Assembly (NCBI GenBank): GCA_002436065.1
Contig: DIXP01000097.1
Location: 1-11,201, forward strand
Direction: 5' to 3'
DNA: 11,201 bases
Source: Chloroflexi bacterium UBA6077
GTDB lineage: Bacteria; Chloroflexota; UBA6077
How positions within the stretch are numbered: position 1 is the first letter of the stretch; every line of letters starts with the position of its first letter. The position numbers and the translations under genes are program-made. Below the pieces are notes generated by a model that was given only the letters and a program-made list of their open reading frames with translations, had not been told where the DNA came from and did no database searches. Below, one piece after another: positions 1 through 4,701 of this stretch.

Positions 1-14
1 CCCACCACTCTTCG

Positions 15-26
15 ATTGTTAAGGCA
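15..26 (-). promoter_or_regulatory. boxA-like antitermination motif
   Basis: The minus strand reads TGCCTTAACAAT at 26-15. It resembles the boxA element of rRNA leaders (Escherichia coli TGCTCTTTAACA), which recruits NusB/NusE. Its place shortly downstream of strong tandem promoters supports the reading, but the match is partial and a single motif is weak evidence by itself. Confidence 0.4.
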
Positions 27-74
27 CCTGCCGCCTCGCGCTCCGAACTGCTCCGTTTCGCGCGACGGACTTGC

Positions 75-103
75 ATCTTATCGCGTTCCGTTGGACTTGT
101 CAA
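75..103 (-). promoter_or_regulatory. Leftward promoter P3 (proximal)
   Basis: The minus strand reads TTGACA (103-98), a 17-bp spacer, then TAAGAT (80-75). This is the promoter nearest the window edge. The boxA-like motif at 15-26 would lie about 45 nt into its transcript. Confidence 0.7.
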
Positions 104-191
104 GGGGGAATTTCTTCCCACTTTCGCGGCACCCCAGCTGCCTTTGAGTTTACCTCTCGGGCTGCAGTGCCGATCGGGGTTCGTTGGCCAC

Positions 192-231
192 AAAATTCCC
201 AGGCCCGCACCCCCTGGTGCATTGCCTGGGA
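192..231 (-). terminator. Terminator-like nested hairpin between P2 and P3
   Basis: Outer arms CCCAGGC (199-205) and GCCTGGG (225-231) enclose inner arms GCACC (208-212) and GGTGC (217-221) with a 4-nt loop. On the minus strand the stem is followed by AATTTTG. This could be an intrinsic terminator for transcripts from the SIS gene or from P1/P2, or an RNA-processing stem in an rRNA leader. The U-run is short. Confidence 0.45.
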
Positions 232-337
232 TCCTCGGCCTATCGCCCAACCTTTCAGTCGGGAAACCCCAATCCCTTGACTCTCTTAATGCTCTCTCCA
301 AGGCTCGCTTGTGACCGCGTCTCCACGGCACCCAGTA

Positions 338-366
338 AGCATACCAGCCTCGAAGCCTGGTGTCAA
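338..366 (-). promoter_or_regulatory. Leftward promoter P2
   Basis: The minus strand reads TTGACA (366-361), a 17-bp spacer, then TATGCT (343-338). It occupies the same position in its repeat copy as P1 does in the other copy. Downstream of the -10 box the two copies remain similar, including a shared GGAGACGCGG-like stretch, so the initially transcribed region is duplicated as well. Confidence 0.7.
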
Positions 367-443
367 GGGCCGGATTACCGCCCCCGACTCGCTATCTTGC
401 TGTCCAAGGTTCGCTTGTGGCCGCGTCTCCGCAGCACTCGGGT

Positions 444-472
444 ATCCTACCAGCATCGCTGGGTGGTGTCAA
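444..472 (-). promoter_or_regulatory. Leftward promoter P1 (distal)
   Basis: The minus strand reads TTGACA (472-467), a 17-bp spacer, then TAGGAT (449-444). The -35 box is a perfect consensus. It lies in the second copy of a ~73-bp imperfect repeat whose other copy carries P2 in the same place. Confidence 0.7.
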
Positions 473-501
473 GAGCAATGCGAGGCGAAGACTAGGGAAG
501 C

Positions 502-1542
502 TCACCGAGTCCTCGTGACCTTACTCAGGCGTCGAGGCCGATCGGGGTCCAGCCCCTTCAGCAGCGTCAGGTAGAGCGCGAGGAGCTGCCCTGGTATCAC
601 CGTCACGAGAGGGTGCAGCCACTCCGGCACGCCGTCGGGGATGGGCACAGGGATGACGCCCGACTCCAGCATTGCCGGCTGGTCCGAGATAGACACCACC
701 TCCAGCCCCAACTCCACCAATTGGCGGGCGAGGCGGCTCATCTCGGAATAGGCGGCGCCCCCCGGAGCGACCAGCAAGGCAGGGAAGCCAGGGCCGACCA
801 TGGCGAGCGGGCCGTGCATGAAGTCCGCAGCCGAGTAGGGCTGCGCAGCTATTGCCGTCAGCTCCTTCAACTTGAGGGCGATCTCCATAGCAGTGGCGAA
901 GTCGAACCCGCGGCCGATCACTACGGAGCGCACCGCCTCCTTTAGTCGCACCGCAGCCGCCTGCACGGCTGCTTCGGCCGCCAACGCCTGGGCCACCAGG
1001 TCAGGTACCCGCTGGAGATCCAGACGGAGATCAGGCCGCTCTGCCAGGGCGGCCGACAGCATCGCCAGCGCCATCAACTGGGCAGTGTAGCTCTTGGTGG
1101 CCGCCACGCTGCGCTCCGTGCCGGCGTGCACAGGGATCAGCCACTGGCAGAGCGCGGCCAGTGGCGATGAGGGCTCGTTGGTGATCCCTATAGTCACGGC
1201 CCCCTGGTCCCGGCTGCTCCGCACTACCTCCAGCAGGTCCGGGGACTGCCCCGATTGAGAGATGGCGATCACCACCGCCTGGGAGAGGTCAGGGGGAGAA
1301 CCATACAGCGTGTACAGGGAGGGCGCTGCCAAGCCTACCGGCAGCCTGTTGTTGACCCCCAGGATATACTTGCCGTAGAGGGCAGCGTTATCGGAGCTGC
1401 CACGGGCCACCATCATGGCGAAACATGGTTTGGCCGCCCGCACCGCCGCGGCAATCTGCTCCACCCTCTCGGTCTCCGCCTCCAGCAGTCGCCGCAGCAC
1501 CCGGGGCTGCTCGGCGATCTCCCGCGCCATGTGGCTTGCCAT
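502..1542 (-). CDS. SIS-domain aminosugar-phosphate isomerase/deaminase (GlmS-C/NagB-II/AgaS-like)
   Basis: A 346-residue cytosolic protein with two SIS (sugar isomerase) domains. The first has GSSDNA (48-53), the phosphate-binding loop SQSGQSPD (95-102) and AATKSYTAQ (147-155). The second has GRGFDFATAMEIALKLKE (210-227) and HGPLAM (243-248). The C-terminus carries the family's DPDRPRRLSKVTRT tail. There is no N-terminal glutaminase domain, so it is not a full GlmS; this stand-alone form fits glucosamine-6-phosphate deaminase type II or a related aminosugar enzyme, and the exact substrate cannot be read from sequence. The start at 1542 is chosen because AAGGAG (1554-1549) sits 6 nt upstream; the ATG at 1548 abuts that site and is too close. 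No clear promoter is visible, but an inverted repeat GCAAGG/CCTTGC lies at 1569-1587 in the leader. Confidence 0.88.
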   Translation of the reverse strand: MASHMAREIAEQPRVLRRLLEAETERVEQIAAAVRAAKPCFAMMVARGSSDNAALYGKYILGVNNRLPVGLAAPSLYTLYGSPPDLSQAVVIAISQSGQSPDLLEVVRSSRDQGAVTIGITNEPSSPLAALCQWLIPVHAGTERSVAATKSYTAQLMALAMLSAALAERPDLRLDLQRVPDLVAQALAAEAAVQAAAVRLKEAVRSVVIGRGFDFATAMEIALKLKELTAIAAQPYSAADFMHGPLAMVGPGFPALLVAPGGAAYSEMSRLARQLVELGLEVVSISDQPAMLESGVIPVPIPDGVPEWLHPLVTVIPGQLLALYLTLLKGLDPDRPRRLSKVTRTR

Positions 1543-1583
1543 ACTCATCTCCTTGCCTACACAAGAGAGCAAGGCTAGTGCCC

Positions 1584-1612
1584 TTGCGCGGACTTAGGCG
1601 CCATGCTACAAT
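1584..1612 (+). promoter_or_regulatory. Promoter for tRNA-Asp
   Basis: TTGCGC (1584-1589), a 17-bp spacer, then TACAAT (1607-1612) preceded by TGC, which makes an extended -10. The tRNA begins 17 bp after the -10 box. Confidence 0.65.
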
Positions 1613-1629
1613 AGCGGAGTTGTTGTCGG

Positions 1630-1706
1630 GGGCTCGTGGTGTAGCGGCCTAACATGCCAGCCTGTCACGCTGGAGACCGGGGGTTCGAATCCCCTCGAGC
1701 CCGCCA
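1630..1706 (+). tRNA. tRNA-Asp (anticodon GTC)
   Basis: A complete cloverleaf. Acceptor arms GGGCTCG (1630-1636) and CGAGCCC (1696-1702) pair fully, with discriminator G at 1703 and an encoded CCA at 1704-1706. The anticodon stem CCAGC/GCTGG encloses the loop CTGTCAC, so the anticodon is GTC, aspartate. The T arm is GGGGG-TTCGAAT-CCCCT. The 3' part of the gene is the left attachment site of the neighbouring element: its last 24 bases recur at 3919-3942. The antisense strand encodes the C-terminal tail of the recombinase remnant. Confidence 0.95.
1682..1705 (+). repeat. attL-like copy of tRNA-Asp 3' end
   Basis: This 24-bp segment covers the T loop, the 3' acceptor strand, the discriminator and the first two C of CCA. 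It is identical to 3919-3942, and identity stops immediately outside (A at 1706 versus C at 3943). Confidence 0.8.
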
Positions 1707-1744
1707 AAGCATAGACCGCAAATCGTGCGTGATTTCGGTCACCG

Positions 1745-1775
1745 GCGCGGGTGGAAGTGAAAACTCCACCCGCGC
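1745..1775 (+). terminator. Perfect 11-bp hairpin downstream of tRNA-Asp
   Basis: Arms GCGCGGGTGGA (1745-1755) and TCCACCCGCGC (1765-1775) enclose a 9-nt loop, and TTTGTCG follows on the plus strand. It lies inside the recombinase remnant's coding sequence. It could terminate the tRNA transcript in place of the displaced native terminator, but the T-run is only three bases. Confidence 0.4.
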
Positions 1776-2479
1776 TTTGTCGTTCCAGAGGGTTACACGG
1801 TTCACTAACCCCTGCAGCACCTCCCTGGCGAGGTCGGGCTCGGCCGACTCTAACCCCACCTTCAGCTCCTTGGTTATCGCCCTGATCGCCTCCCTGCCCA
1901 ATCGAAGCGGCCTTGCCTCGCGCTCCTCCACGGTGAGCTTAGACTGCCGGCGGGCCAACTCCGCCTTCTCGGCCTCTCGGGCTGCCAGCCGCTCGCGCAG
2001 GCTGTCCAGTCCTTGACCCTGCTCCACCGCGTTGACCAGCCGATCGATCGTCCGGTTCACGGCGGCGATCTCCTTCATCAGCCGCCGGCGCTCTTCGACG
2101 ATTCGCTCATGGGATCCCTCGAGGAGCTCGTTGACGTCCTCAATCAACTGCCTCAGCCGATCCTCGGTCAGTACCCGTCTTCGAATGAGATCTACCAGCG
2201 AAGTCATGAAGCCATCGTAGGACTGTTTGGAGAGGGGGCAACTGGCGGCATTCCGCTTCTTACCGGAGCAACGGAGGGCCACGTACCGGCCGGTGCGGTT
2301 GTCGGGCTCGTAGTCGATCCGGTGGCCACAGTAGCCGCAGAAGACCCGACCGGAGAGGTAGAAAGGCGAGTTCACCCGCCTCGGATGCTGTACTTTGGGG
2401 GACAGCCGGCCGGTGCGCATGTGCCGTTGGACCAGCTCCCACTCCTCCGGAGTGACGTAGCCCTCGTGGGCATCGTCGA

Positions 2480-2923
2480 TCAGCCGCTCGCCGGCATGCC
2501 TCTGACGGCCAGGTGGTTGAGCCAGAAGTCGATGCTGGAGACGCCGCCGAAGAACACCTCCGACTCGAGACCACGGGTCTCCTCAAGCACCAGTTGGTTC
2601 AGAGGGTCCGACAGGTCGATCTGGGTTGACGGGTCATAGACCTTGAGTTGAGGTCTACGGGATCCATCCGCCAGTACCACAGGGAGGCTGGTCGTCGCAT
2701 TACTGCCCTCTGATTGGCTGTAGCAGACGGCCTCCGTCTGCCCTCCAATCGTACGGTGGAGCCTCTGCTCGTGCTCCAGGAGGAGCGCCTTGACGACCAT
2801 CTCCACTGCCCTGCCCTCTGCCAGGAACCCGCGGTACGGCGGCTCATCTCCCGCCATACACGGTCGTTCCCACAGCTCTTCCAGGCCATCATCTCGCGGT
2901 CCGTTTGGGGTACAATCTTCCAT
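2480..2923 (-). CDS. Hypothetical protein inside the element
   Basis: An open frame of 147 codons with the high-GC third positions expected of coding sequence here. I do not recognise a family. The visible features are an acidic N-terminus, a possible helix around MVVKALLLEHEQRLHRTI (residues 42-59), and a mixed polar C-terminal half with VYDPSTQIDLSDPLNQLVLEE. GGAGG lies 10 nt before the ATG at 2923, and a near-consensus promoter at 3040-3012 points at it. An alternative frame starts at an ATG at 2938 but lacks a ribosome site. The stop falls exactly where the recombinase frame takes over, so this ORF's 3' end may have been fused onto the remnant by a deletion. It could also be a decayed gene rather than an intact one. 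Confidence 0.45.
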   Translation of the reverse strand: MEDCTPNGPRDDGLEELWERPCMAGDEPPYRGFLAEGRAVEMVVKALLLEHEQRLHRTIGGQTEAVCYSQSEGSNATTSLPVVLADGSRRPQLKVYDPSTQIDLSDPLNQLVLEETRGLESEVFFGGVSSIDFWLNHLAVRGMPASG

Positions 2924-3003
2924 GGGATGCGAACCTCCATTCGTGTCCCGATTGCCGGCGGCCGAGATTGATCCTCGACCGCCGGTTTCTGTTGCTCATG
3001 CAA

Positions 3004-3029
3004 CTGCTTAGATCTTAAGCAGTTAAGCA
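3004..3029. promoter_or_regulatory. Candidate operator with inverted and direct repeats
   Basis: An inverted repeat CTGCTTA (3004-3010) / TAAGCAG (3016-3022) overlaps the leftward -10 box. TTAAGCA is also directly repeated with 8-bp periodicity (3015-3021 and 3023-3029). Ribbon-helix-helix repressors bind short repeats of this kind in their own promoters, so the product of the gene at 3084 is the natural candidate ligand; that link is inferred. Confidence 0.5.
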
Positions 3030-3040
3030 ATACTTGTCAA
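3012..3040 (-). promoter_or_regulatory. Leftward promoter for the 2923 gene
   Basis: The minus strand reads TTGACA (3040-3035), a 17-bp spacer, then TAAGAT (3017-3012). Its -35 box overlaps the -35 of the rightward promoter, so the two compete or are controlled together. Confidence 0.7.
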
Positions 3041-3062
3041 GCACATTCTTGTGCCGTATGAT
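3034..3062 (+). promoter_or_regulatory. Rightward promoter for the RHH/DUF4258/DUF2283 cassette
   Basis: TTGTCA (3034-3039), a 17-bp spacer, then TATGAT (3057-3062). Transcription should start near 3069, just before the AGGAGG site of the gene at 3084, giving a very short leader. Confidence 0.7.
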
Positions 3063-3083
3063 TGGGTGCAGGAGGAATCGCCG

Positions 3084-3311
3084 ATGCCTAGAGCCAAACC
3101 ATTGATTGGCCTGAACGCCGATGAGAGCCTGATTGACCGGATCGACGACTTCCGTTTCGAGTACCGCTTCCCGTCTAGGGCAGCGGCCATCAAGTGGCTG
3201 CTGGAATGGGCGTTGGATCAGAACCCCGAACCACAGGCTCTGCACGCCCGCAAGAGTGCCGAATCCGCACAGCGGCGAGTTGGGAGAAGCAACGATGACC
3301 AGGTTGCCTAG
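3084..3311 (+). CDS. Ribbon-helix-helix-like small DNA-binding protein (antitoxin-like)
   Basis: A 75-residue protein. Residues about 5-50 have the shape of a ribbon-helix-helix/ParD-type fold: a short strand (KPLIGLNADESL), a first helix (IDRIDDFRFEY), the turn FPSRAAA, and a second helix (IKWLLEWALDQ). The tail is polar and charged, as in antitoxins whose disordered end wraps a partner. The start is ATG 3084 because AGGAGGAA (3070-3077) is well placed and an upstream in-frame GTG at 3051 would run through the -10 box. It is the first gene of a rightward cassette with DUF4258 and DUF2283 genes and sits beside a repeat operator, which suggests autoregulation. No family name was assigned by search. 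Confidence 0.65.
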   Translation: MPRAKPLIGLNADESLIDRIDDFRFEYRFPSRAAAIKWLLEWALDQNPEPQALHARKSAESAQRRVGRSNDDQVA

Positions 3312-3332
3312 GATCAACGTAGGGAACACGCC

Positions 3333-3590
3333 ATGACATCCATCCTACTGACTCGCCATGCTCGCAATCGAATGCGACGCCTGGGCTGGAAAGAGGGCGA
3401 CGTCGTAGCCCTCCTGGAGAACCCTCAAGCCATCACTCCCAGCATCAACGGCCGGGAGAACGCCTGGGGCCAGCGGCAGGGGCAGTGGTATCGCATTACC
3501 TTCATCCACGAGCTGTCAGGACGCATCGCGGTCATCACTGTGACGGAACGCAGGAAAGGCCCCCAGGAAGGAGACACCGATGAAGATTAG
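3333..3590 (+). CDS. DUF4258 family protein, possible RelE/BrnT-like toxin fold
   Basis: An 85-residue protein with the DUF4258 signature near the N-terminus: TRHARNRMRRLGWKEGDV (7-24), then LLENPQ (27-32). A C-terminal strand pair follows (QWYRITFIHE, RIAVITVTERR). DUF4258 members resemble small RNase-type toxins of the RelE/BrnT group in size and in the His/Arg-rich opening, but a toxic activity is not established here. AGGGA (3321-3325) precedes the ATG by 7 nt. The gene follows the RHH gene by 21 bp and its stop overlaps the start of the DUF2283 gene by 11 bp, which indicates translational coupling. The DUF4258/DUF2283 pairing recurs in many bacteria. Confidence 0.8.
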   Translation: MTSILLTRHARNRMRRLGWKEGDVVALLENPQAITPSINGRENAWGQRQGQWYRITFIHELSGRIAVITVTERRKGPQEGDTDED

Positions 3591-3804
3591 CTACGATCCC
3601 GAGGCGGACGCCATCTATATCGAGCTGCGCGACGTCCGGCCCGCCGACAGCAGGGACATCGAGGAAGGGGTGACTGTGGACATGGATGTCGATGGTCACG
3701 TCATCGGAATCGAGATCCTGGATGCTCGAGAGAGGCTGGGGACGGAGAGCCTGGACAGCGTCGTGGTCGAGGTGCTCAGGGAGCCGCTGCGCAAATCCGC
3801 GTGA
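3580..3804 (+). CDS. DUF2283 family protein
   Basis: A 74-residue protein typical of DUF2283: the opening MKISYDPEADAIYIELRD (1-18), a middle VDMDVDGHVIGIEILDA (41-57), and a C-terminal helix with LDSVVVEVLREPL. The family is small, single-domain and of unknown biochemical role, and often sits beside DUF4258 genes, where it may be the cognate partner. AAGGAG (3568-3573) lies 6 nt before the ATG, inside the end of the preceding gene, so the two are co-translated. Confidence 0.88.
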   Translation: MKISYDPEADAIYIELRDVRPADSRDIEEGVTVDMDVDGHVIGIEILDARERLGTESLDSVVVEVLREPLRKSA

Positions 3805-3918
3805 GACCGCCCCGCAGCCGTCAGCCATAGCAGGGGTGCTATACTTCGGTCCGCCGGCGACGTCGAGAGTCGTTCTTTGTCACCGGCATTTCCAGGGTTA
3901 GGGCCACTTGCGGGCTAT
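3805..3918. other. Element right end, non-coding, with a possible extended -10
   Basis: I see no gene between the DUF2283 stop and the right att repeat. TGCTATACT at 3837-3845 matches the extended -10 form seen upstream of the tRNA and at 11092-11100, but no -35 box is evident. If active, it would read out of the element toward the gene at 4010. Confidence 0.3.
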
Positions 3919-3942
3919 GGTTCGAATCCCCTCGAGCCCGCC
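3919..3942 (+). repeat. attR-like copy of tRNA-Asp 3' end
   Basis: An exact 24-bp copy of 1682-1705. No tRNA 5' half precedes it, so it is not a second tRNA gene. It marks the right junction of the integrated element. Confidence 0.8.
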
Positions 3943-3951
3943 CGAAGATCG

Positions 3952-3986
3952 GCCCTGGGTGTATACACATCCAGGGCTTTCTCTTT
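3952..3986 (+). terminator. Rho-independent terminator, probably the original tRNA-Asp terminator
   Basis: Stem GCCCTGG (3952-3958) / CCAGGGC (3971-3977) is followed by TTTCTCTTT. The loop contains the palindrome GTGTATACAC (3959-3968), which can extend the hairpin. It starts 10 bp after the attR repeat, at the distance expected for the terminator of an uninterrupted tRNA-Asp gene. Confidence 0.75.
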
Positions 3987-4009
3987 GCAGGGAAATGGAG
4001 ACAGAGAGG

Positions 4010-4297
4010 ATGGCATATCTAGAGGAGTCCGGCAGATCCGACAAGGTCACGCTTCGGCGTCTTGCCCACGAGTTGGGCATCACACCGGAGAACCTCAAGG
4101 CGTTGGAGAAGCGAGGCCGCCTTCCAGAGGGCTGCGAAGCCGAGACAGACCTGTTGACCGGAACCCGTTACTGGACCCGTGATCAGGTCAAGCGGCTAAA
4201 GGAATGGAACGAGGAGCGGATCAGACAGTTGCGTCCGGTGGAAGTCCCGGCGGAAGGAGAGCAGCTCGAAGAGACGTTGGATGAGGAGACAGAGTAG
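4010..4297 (+). CDS. MerR-like helix-turn-helix small protein
   Basis: A 95-residue protein. Residues about 11-62 form a winged-helix/MerR-superfamily reading head: VTLRRLAHELGITPENLKALE gives helix-turn-helix, and TGTRYWTRDQVKRLKEW gives the wing and the following helix with the family's Tyr-Trp/Phe-Thr motif. The C-terminus is acidic (LEETLDEETE). It has no dimerisation coiled coil or effector domain, so it may be an excisionase-like or stand-alone regulator. GGAG (3997-4000) supports the start at 4010; an in-frame ATG at 3995 has its ribosome site too close. It lies just outside the element and abuts the next gene with no gap, so both are one transcript. DNA target unknown. Confidence 0.65.
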   Translation: MAYLEESGRSDKVTLRRLAHELGITPENLKALEKRGRLPEGCEAETDLLTGTRYWTRDQVKRLKEWNEERIRQLRPVEVPAEGEQLEETLDEETE

Positions 4298-4495
4298 GTG
4301 GCGAGCGGACAGCAGCGCCAGGACGTGCGGGTGGGCGCTAGGGTGCTGATCGTGCAGAAGCAGCACCAGCGGACGGGTACCACCACCGAGGGGGTAGTCA
4401 AGGATCTGCTGACGAAGTCACCCTTCCACCCCCACGGCATCAAGGTTCGCCTGGAAAGCGGCCTGGTGGGCAGAGTGAAAGAGATCCTGTCTTAG
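4298..4495 (+). CDS. ywbE: YwbE family protein (DUF2196)
   Basis: A 65-residue protein that matches the YwbE/DUF2196 pattern along its length: VRVGARVLIVQKQHQRTG (10-27), TEGVVKDLLTKSPFHPHGIK (30-49), VRLESGLVGRVKEIL (50-64). It is a small beta-rich, KOW-like fold of unknown function. The GTG start immediately follows the TAG stop of the upstream gene, with AGGAG 9 nt upstream inside that gene, so translation is probably coupled. The family is otherwise known mainly from Firmicutes and scattered other bacteria. Confidence 0.88.
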   Translation: MASGQQRQDVRVGARVLIVQKQHQRTGTTTEGVVKDLLTKSPFHPHGIKVRLESGLVGRVKEILS

Positions 4496-4701
4496 TAGCG
4501 TAGCGCCGTGGGCGCTCTCGTTCGGCTCTAGGCGGACGGCGCCAAGCAGGTGGCCTCAGTCCCAGCTGCACTTCGGAGCACGTTTGGCGCCATGCCCTGT
4601 GGTCCACCAGCAGCGCGCGAAGTGCGACCCGAAGAGTTGGGTAACTGCTTGGTGCTCCGCGAATTGTGGCAATGCGGGTGTGTGAACGCTGCAGCGGTGT
4701 G
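4496..4701. other. Convergent intergenic region with several inverted repeats
   Basis: There is no gene here. Next to the ywbE stop a short hairpin, AGCGCC (4502-4507) / GGCGCT (4511-4516), may terminate rightward transcripts. Further arms are GGCGCCAA (4538-4545) / TTGGCGCC (4584-4591), GCACTTCG (4568-4575) / CGAAGTGC (4618-4625), and CGGAGCAC (4574-4581) / GTGCTCCG (4652-4659). The density of paired arms suggests a structured RNA or a decayed small repeat element, but none has a proper U-tract. Confidence 0.35.

Larger units (their letters stand above)
298..476. repeat. Duplicated ~73-bp promoter module
   Basis: Segments 298-370 and 404-476 align along their length with scattered substitutions, offset by 106 bp. 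Both start with CCAAGG, share CGCTTGTG and CCGCGTCTCC, and end with GGTGTCAAG. Similarity continues weakly for about 20 bp to the left of each copy. Each copy carries one leftward promoter (P2, P1), so this looks like a tandem duplication that doubled a promoter. Confidence 0.75.
1..501 (-). promoter_or_regulatory. Gene-free leftward control region, probably of an rRNA operon
   Basis: I see no credible gene here; short open frames have no ribosome site and no family resemblance. On the minus strand there are three sigma70 promoters, all with 17-bp spacers, a structured hairpin, and a boxA-like antitermination motif close to the left edge. Tandem strong promoters followed by a boxA leader are typical of rRNA operons, so a 16S gene just left of the window is inferred. 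The gene to the right ends at 502 and points the same way, so its read-through transcripts would enter this region. Confidence 0.6.
1665..2490 (-). pseudogene. Large serine recombinase, C-terminal remnant lacking the catalytic domain
   Basis: The frame gives the end of the Recombinase domain (a segment containing YVTPEEWELVQRHM, encoded near 2460-2418), then a zinc ribbon with CGYCG and a downstream Cys pair (GYVALRCSG... SCPL in type), then a long charged coiled coil (ERRRLMKEI, LRERLAAREAEKAELARRQ), then a short beta-rich tail. The last residues, RARGDSNPRSPA, are encoded antisense to tRNA-Asp, a common ending for integrases resident in tRNA genes. Upstream of ~2490 the frame no longer resembles a recombinase and meets a stop near 2595. 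The resolvase catalytic domain with its active serine and arginine cluster (about 150 residues) is missing, so I infer a deletion or frameshift fusion and loss of activity. The first in-frame ATG is 2420. Confidence 0.75.
1682..3942. mobile_element. Small integrated element in the 3' end of tRNA-Asp, recombinase decayed
   Basis: The element is bounded by two identical 24-bp copies of the tRNA-Asp 3' end (1682-1705 and 3919-3942), which puts one element unit at 2237 bp. Inside are a serine recombinase C-terminal remnant reading into the left repeat, an unrecognised ORF, and a divergent three-gene RHH/DUF4258/DUF2283 cassette. Integrases often lie next to the att site and end inside the tRNA, as here. 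Because the catalytic domain is absent, the element probably cannot excise without a helper. The boundaries are seen directly; the mobility history is inferred. Confidence 0.75.

Noticed and set aside
298..476. CRISPR-like repeats
   Set aside because: Only two copies exist, they are imperfect and longer than CRISPR repeats, and both carry a promoter in the same place.
2013..2639. A 208-codon plus-strand open frame across the recombinase remnant
   Set aside because: It lies antisense to clear recombinase zinc-ribbon and coiled-coil coding sequence and shows no recognisable motif or ribosome site.
3051..3083. Upstream GTG start for the RHH-like gene
   Set aside because: It would place the coding start inside the -10 region of its own promoter and has no ribosome site; ATG 3084 has AGGAGG.
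3919..3942. A second tRNA-Asp gene
   Set aside because: Only the 3' 24 bases are present; no acceptor 5' strand, D arm or anticodon arm precedes them, so it is an att repeat.
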